64,000 nucleotides of DNA, from assembly GCA_006937955.1 (NCBI GenBank), contig SSNP01000035.1, forward strand, positions 496,001 through 560,000, read 5' to 3'. The stretch comes from Pachypanchax playfairii (taxonomy: Eukaryota > Chordata > Actinopteri > Cyprinodontiformes > Aplocheilidae). A program made the position numbers and the translations under genes. Shown in pieces: positions 60,309-64,000 of the stretch (positions within the stretch are counted from its first letter, which is position 1; every line of letters starts with the position of its first letter). The notes below the pieces were generated by a model. The model saw only the letters and a list, made by a program, of their open reading frames with translations. It was not told where the DNA came from and ran no database searches.

Positions 60309-61403
60309 ATGGCTAGTGAGCTGTTAAATGTGCAACAACCCATCGCTTCCCCTGACGCCTCCCTCCTACACAACACGGGGCCCGTTTACATTCCGATAAA
60401 TTCTTTTTCCAAACCCTCAACTGCACCAGGAGATTTGCGCGCAGCAGCCAGTCTGATGGTGGCTTCTTATATCTGAGGTTATTATGGTAACGTCTTGGCT
60501 GACCTGCTCCTAGCATGGCCAGCCGGCCAGCCAGCCGTTCCAACTCCGCTAACGACCATCTGCTCAGTTGCATTCCTATGGTGTTCCCCCTGCCGGATTT
60601 TTTTTTCTTCCATATTCACACCCCCTAAACAAGTCGATCTGCTCATGTTATATACCTTATTTATATCCTGATCGTTGTACCTGTAGTTCCAAGTGCGCAT
60701 CATTTCAGAGGGCTGTGTTTATAGAAAATAAAAATGGGTGTATGCTGTTTCCAAATGCTCCACACAAAACAACCAGCTATCATGCCAGGTGCGTGTCTTC
60801 ATCATGCCTTTACAGATTATTTTGAACTGATTTGGTGTGATTGTTTTCTAATATCTTACACATCAAGCTGCGCGCCAAGAGACGCATCGCACATGGATCA
60901 GTAGTCTCTGCATATCTTTATTTCTCTATAAGTTAGACCGCTCTTCGGTAGAGGCAGTAATAAAAAAAAGGACTTGGTGGTGTGTCACTCGCGTGGCTGT
61001 CATTAAGGGACTTTGTGAGCAGCGGGAGGGGGATGAAGATGAGGAGGAGGAGGGCACTCGTGGAGGGAGTAAACTTTTTTCTCTTTGTGCTTTCAGCTGT
61101 ATGGTAATGGGGTCGGCAGCACCTGCTCTCCCACAATAATACAACACCAGACACACACACACGCACACATACGGATAGGAGGTGGTTGCATAAACAGTAA
61201 TCTTATCATGATTATGATTGTTAAAATTTTCAACTTTAATTATGAGAATAAATAAAATACTTTAAAAGTATCTAAAACTCATAGGCTGAGTTGACCAGCT
61301 GATGAAAATCACTATATTTGTTTAGACTGGCTTCTGTCCGCGGAATGGACACTTGTTGTCATTCTGGTTGGAAATCCTTCAGTTCGATTCTGCTGCTGCT
61401 TCT

Positions 61404-61406
<3 letters not shown>
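60309..61406. other. Delta upstream DNA
   Basis: Presumed regulatory DNA without a gene. A purine-rich GAGGAGGAGG stretch lies near 61035-61055 and a CA run near 61150. No further feature I can support. Confidence 0.4.

Positions 61407-61440
<34 letters not shown>
61407..61440 (+). repeat. (AG)17 microsatellite
   Basis: 34 bases of pure AG. Confidence 0.98.
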
Positions 61441-61442
<2 letters not shown>

Positions 61443-61549
61443 AAAAATCACTTTAATATTTCAGAAATATCTGCTACATTTGTATTATGCACTAACAGTA
61501 TTTCGTGTAATAATTACATTTCTATAAAAAAAGAATTGAAGCGCCACAA

Positions 61550-61700
61550 AGAGAGTTGCTGATTGGTCAGAGACCTTAATTGGTGTTTTGGTGCTACTCT
61601 TGTCAATCAGCTGCAGCCTTAACCGCAGAGATCCAGAGAGGGCCTCCGCTCCGAATTATTTATTTATTAACGTGTTGGCACAGCAGTAGATCTCACTGAA
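61550..61700. promoter_or_regulatory. Candidate conserved upstream element of Delta
   Basis: Dense motif text: GCTGATTGGTCAG, TTAATTGG, TTGTCAATCAGCTGCAG (a PBX/MEIS-like TGATTGACA overlapping a CAGCTG E-box) and AACCGCA (RUNX-like). High-complexity sequence between simple repeats. Only a cross-species alignment would show whether it is conserved. Confidence 0.3.
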
Positions 61701-62600
61701 GAACAAGTGCACCGCATCAGAGTACTATGCCACTTCTAATGTTTATGCATACCAGCACACACACCAACACAAGTGGAAGGGGGTGTGGGGGGGGGGGCTT
61801 AATTAACATCTCCAACTGGAGCTGCCTCCCCTCTGCATTGCATCACTTGTTTTGTGCTGTTGCTGTCCACAAACAAGGCCCTCATTCACAAACCACAACT
61901 ACCATATGGACAGTTTTCAGCCTGCCATATCAACACATACAGTTCTGATGCTTTACTGCATGGAAGCTGTAGTCCTGCATGAAGCTTGAAGATCCTGCTG
62001 CGCTATTCCCCCTGGACCAGTGGGCTGTCTAATGTGGTTGGGTGTCCGTGAAGAAGTGCTGTTTACACCCCTCGTGGTCGAGTGAAAGGCCTTTAACCTT
62101 AAGCTTTAACACTATTATCCTTGCCTGCCACATTCATTCCAGATACAGGACGCTACACTGGGATCGTTTCATCTAACCAGCTGATTTCAGCCCCATGTCA
62201 AAAATCAGTAACGCTCCTATGTGGCGTGCCGTAAAATCCCTCTCCAGAAGTCTTTTATTTGAGGCTCATCCCAACTTTCAGAGGTCCTGGTGCTCTTTTT
62301 CTCCCTGTCTGCATTAGGCCAATATACCATCAGTCACTCATCACCATGACATGGCGCACATTTTCCAATTATGCCAGCAAAGCGTGACTGAAAGGCATGT
62401 GAGATGAAAAGTGACCCCTCCTTCGTCCAACATCAAGACGACAATTTTCCCCAAAACATCATTTATGTCCGGAGCTTCTCAAACTCTTAAGAAAACAGCA
62501 GAAACTCCTCCCCTCTGATCCCTCTTTGTGTGTGCGTGATACGTGGACGCGCGAAGGGGAGTAAAATTGTTTAACTGAAGGTCGATTGTTTAATTGAAAT
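61700..62600. other. Intergenic upstream of Delta
   Basis: CA-rich and G-run text near 61753-61800. Otherwise moderately complex unique-looking DNA without frames or repeats I recognise. Confidence 0.4.
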
Positions 62601-62900
62601 GCTTTCATATGGCAAGTGTGTGTGTGTGTGAGAGAGACTGCATGCACGCTCGTGTTTGTCAAGGTGTGCGCGCGCCTTGCGCGCGACAACGAGCTCTCTG
62701 ACGTGCAGCGGAACAACAAAGAAAGAGGTCTCGCGCCCCGCCGCCCATTCATCTCTTTCTCTGGTGAAGTAATTCCCATTGATTCCTATTGAACAACGAG
62801 TCGCGAGCCCCTCAGGGGAGAATTTGTGATTTGTGAAGGGTCGCGAGGACAAGACACGCCCCTCCTCAAACCCCAGCCATCTGCTCACCAAACACCACAA
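62600..62900. other. CpG-rich patch
   Basis: Contains a (GT)n at about 62616-62630, the near-palindrome GTGCGCGCGCCTTGCGCGCG (about 62666-62685) and several TCGCGAG/TCGCG sites. It could be a CpG-island promoter or enhancer; no linked exon was recognised. Confidence 0.35.
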
Positions 62901-63219
62901 CACCAACTAACCACCAAATGGCTTGTTTCATCCCTGCAGCTCCATACTGCTTTAATATTTCTGTTTAACATCTCCTGCTTGATCTTGTATTTATGTTTCT
63001 CCATCTGTATGTCCTCCTCTGCCTCCTTTATTTCTCTTTCTGGGTGATCCAGTTGAAGCCAAATGCTTCCAGAGCCAAATCACAGTGGTGGCATGCAGGG
63101 GTATGAAACGGCCATATGGCCTGTGTGTGTATGCATGTGCCAAGAAATGGATGGATGGCCATCGTGGGAACCTCCACATCATCATCATCACACCAGCTAA
63201 ACACACTGTCAAACATGGC

Positions 63220-63300
63220 GTGGAGGCCTTTGCTTATGGTCAGTTTGAAATCAAAGGTTGCAGGGACTCCGGATCTGGACTCTTTCTTTGGTTTCTCACA
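63220..63300. promoter_or_regulatory. Cluster of TCF/LEF-like sites
   Basis: CCTTTGC (63226-63232), ATCAAAGG (63250-63257) and CTTTCTTTGG (about 63282-63291) within 70 bp. Wnt-responsive TCF sites drive mesodermal Dll1 in mouse. Motif-level evidence only. Confidence 0.25.
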
Positions 63301-63319
63301 GGCGCTGCAAGAGTTTAGT

Positions 63320-63897
63320 ATCACTGATGAGTGACGCTGATATTTTATGACTTTTTCACCAACATTGTTCAGCTTGTATCCATATTCTAATCAACACAGA
63401 CACTGTTTTTAGATACTTCTTGTTATTTTGCAGTTTTCATCCAATCCGTGAGACTTTCTTGTTTTAATTTTATAAGGGCAACAATTCTGGTTTCTAGAAA
63501 ATTGTCTTTGAGACTGTGGCGGGTTTTTTTCTCACTCATTTTCTGTTTAGTCACACAACCTGATCGTGTATGGTTAAAAAATAAACAAAGTTGACACTTG
63601 AAGGACAAAAATACAAAAAGTGTCCAACTTAAAAGAATATAAAATACAGTAGCTGAAATGTGTCTGAAAAAAAAAAAACACATCAAAAACATGAAACAGC
63701 GCATGAGAGAAAGGTCATTTTTACGATAGTTGTTCATGCATGTTTATCAAGTTTTTAGCTCAAAGCCTTTTGGGAATCATCCAATAAAAATGCAGTTTTC
63801 TATCTTTCAAACTTTTGTATTTTTAAAATAGTTTTACAGTAAGTTCAAAAAGAGGAACCATCTATTTCCATGACTTTTGCTGTTAATTAGAAGCATG
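63320..63897. other. Intergenic, AT-rich
   Basis: No gene or recognisable repeat seen apart from an A run near 63668-63679. Confidence 0.4.
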
Positions 63898-63898
63898 A

Positions 63899-64000
<102 letters not shown>

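Overview
The window is vertebrate nuclear DNA, and the gene content and mobile elements point to a teleost fish. Genes are split by GT-AG introns, the intergenic DNA is AT-rich and microsatellite-laden, and there are fish-type hAT MITEs and LINE fossils. The species cannot be named from sequence alone; nothing is bacterial, viral or plasmid-like.

Layout, left to right. (1) 1-931, minus: an uninterrupted, apparently intronless psmc3 (26S proteasome ATPase Rpt5), running off the left edge. It is head-to-head with tbp (TATA-binding protein, plus, coding exons 1603-4176) across a short shared promoter. (2) 6061-8533, minus: pdcd2, seven exons, with a hAT MITE in intron 3. (3) 10410-13540, plus: a RHOU-type atypical Rho GTPase, four exons, with a (GT)38 tract touching one 3' splice site and a probable 3.5-kb 3' UTR. 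(4) About 17.1-30.1 kb: gene-poor DNA with a LINE fossil split by a hAT element, a second MITE with TTAA ends, and a very recent tandem duplication of about 470 bp. (5) 30125-34362, minus: ppm1g phosphatase, 13 exons; then 35843-37018, plus: mis12 kinetochore gene, two exons. They are divergent and surrounded by CTCF-like motifs. (6) About 37-53.8 kb: a second gene-poor stretch with a 961-bp hAT element and another LINE fossil. (7) 53806-59663, minus: a Delta-type Notch ligand (dll1 family, DeltaD-like), twelve exons, 806 codons, with an enlarged cytoplasmic tail. Its promoter and upstream DNA fill the right end, which terminates in a (GATA)n microsatellite.

The genes do not form one pathway. 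The tbp-pdcd2-dll1 linkage matches the human 6q27 neighbourhood (DLL1-FAM120B-PSMB1-TBP-PDCD2), but with psmc3 where PSMB1 lies in human and with rhou, ppm1g and mis12 between pdcd2 and the Delta gene. Housekeeping genes (psmc3, tbp, pdcd2, ppm1g, mis12) are compact; the two developmental genes (rhou, Delta) sit beside the gene-poor stretches, the usual place for long-range enhancers.

I found no sign of a wholly new molecular system. The most interesting items are the intronless proteasome gene on the tbp promoter, six tandem octapeptides in the Delta tail, a repeated motif block in Delta intron 4, the GT tract at the rhou splice site and the divergent CTCF-like motif group. Exon coordinates were derived by hand from reading frame, GT/AG sites and remembered family sequences; transcription starts, UTR ends and regulatory sites are much less certain than coding exons.
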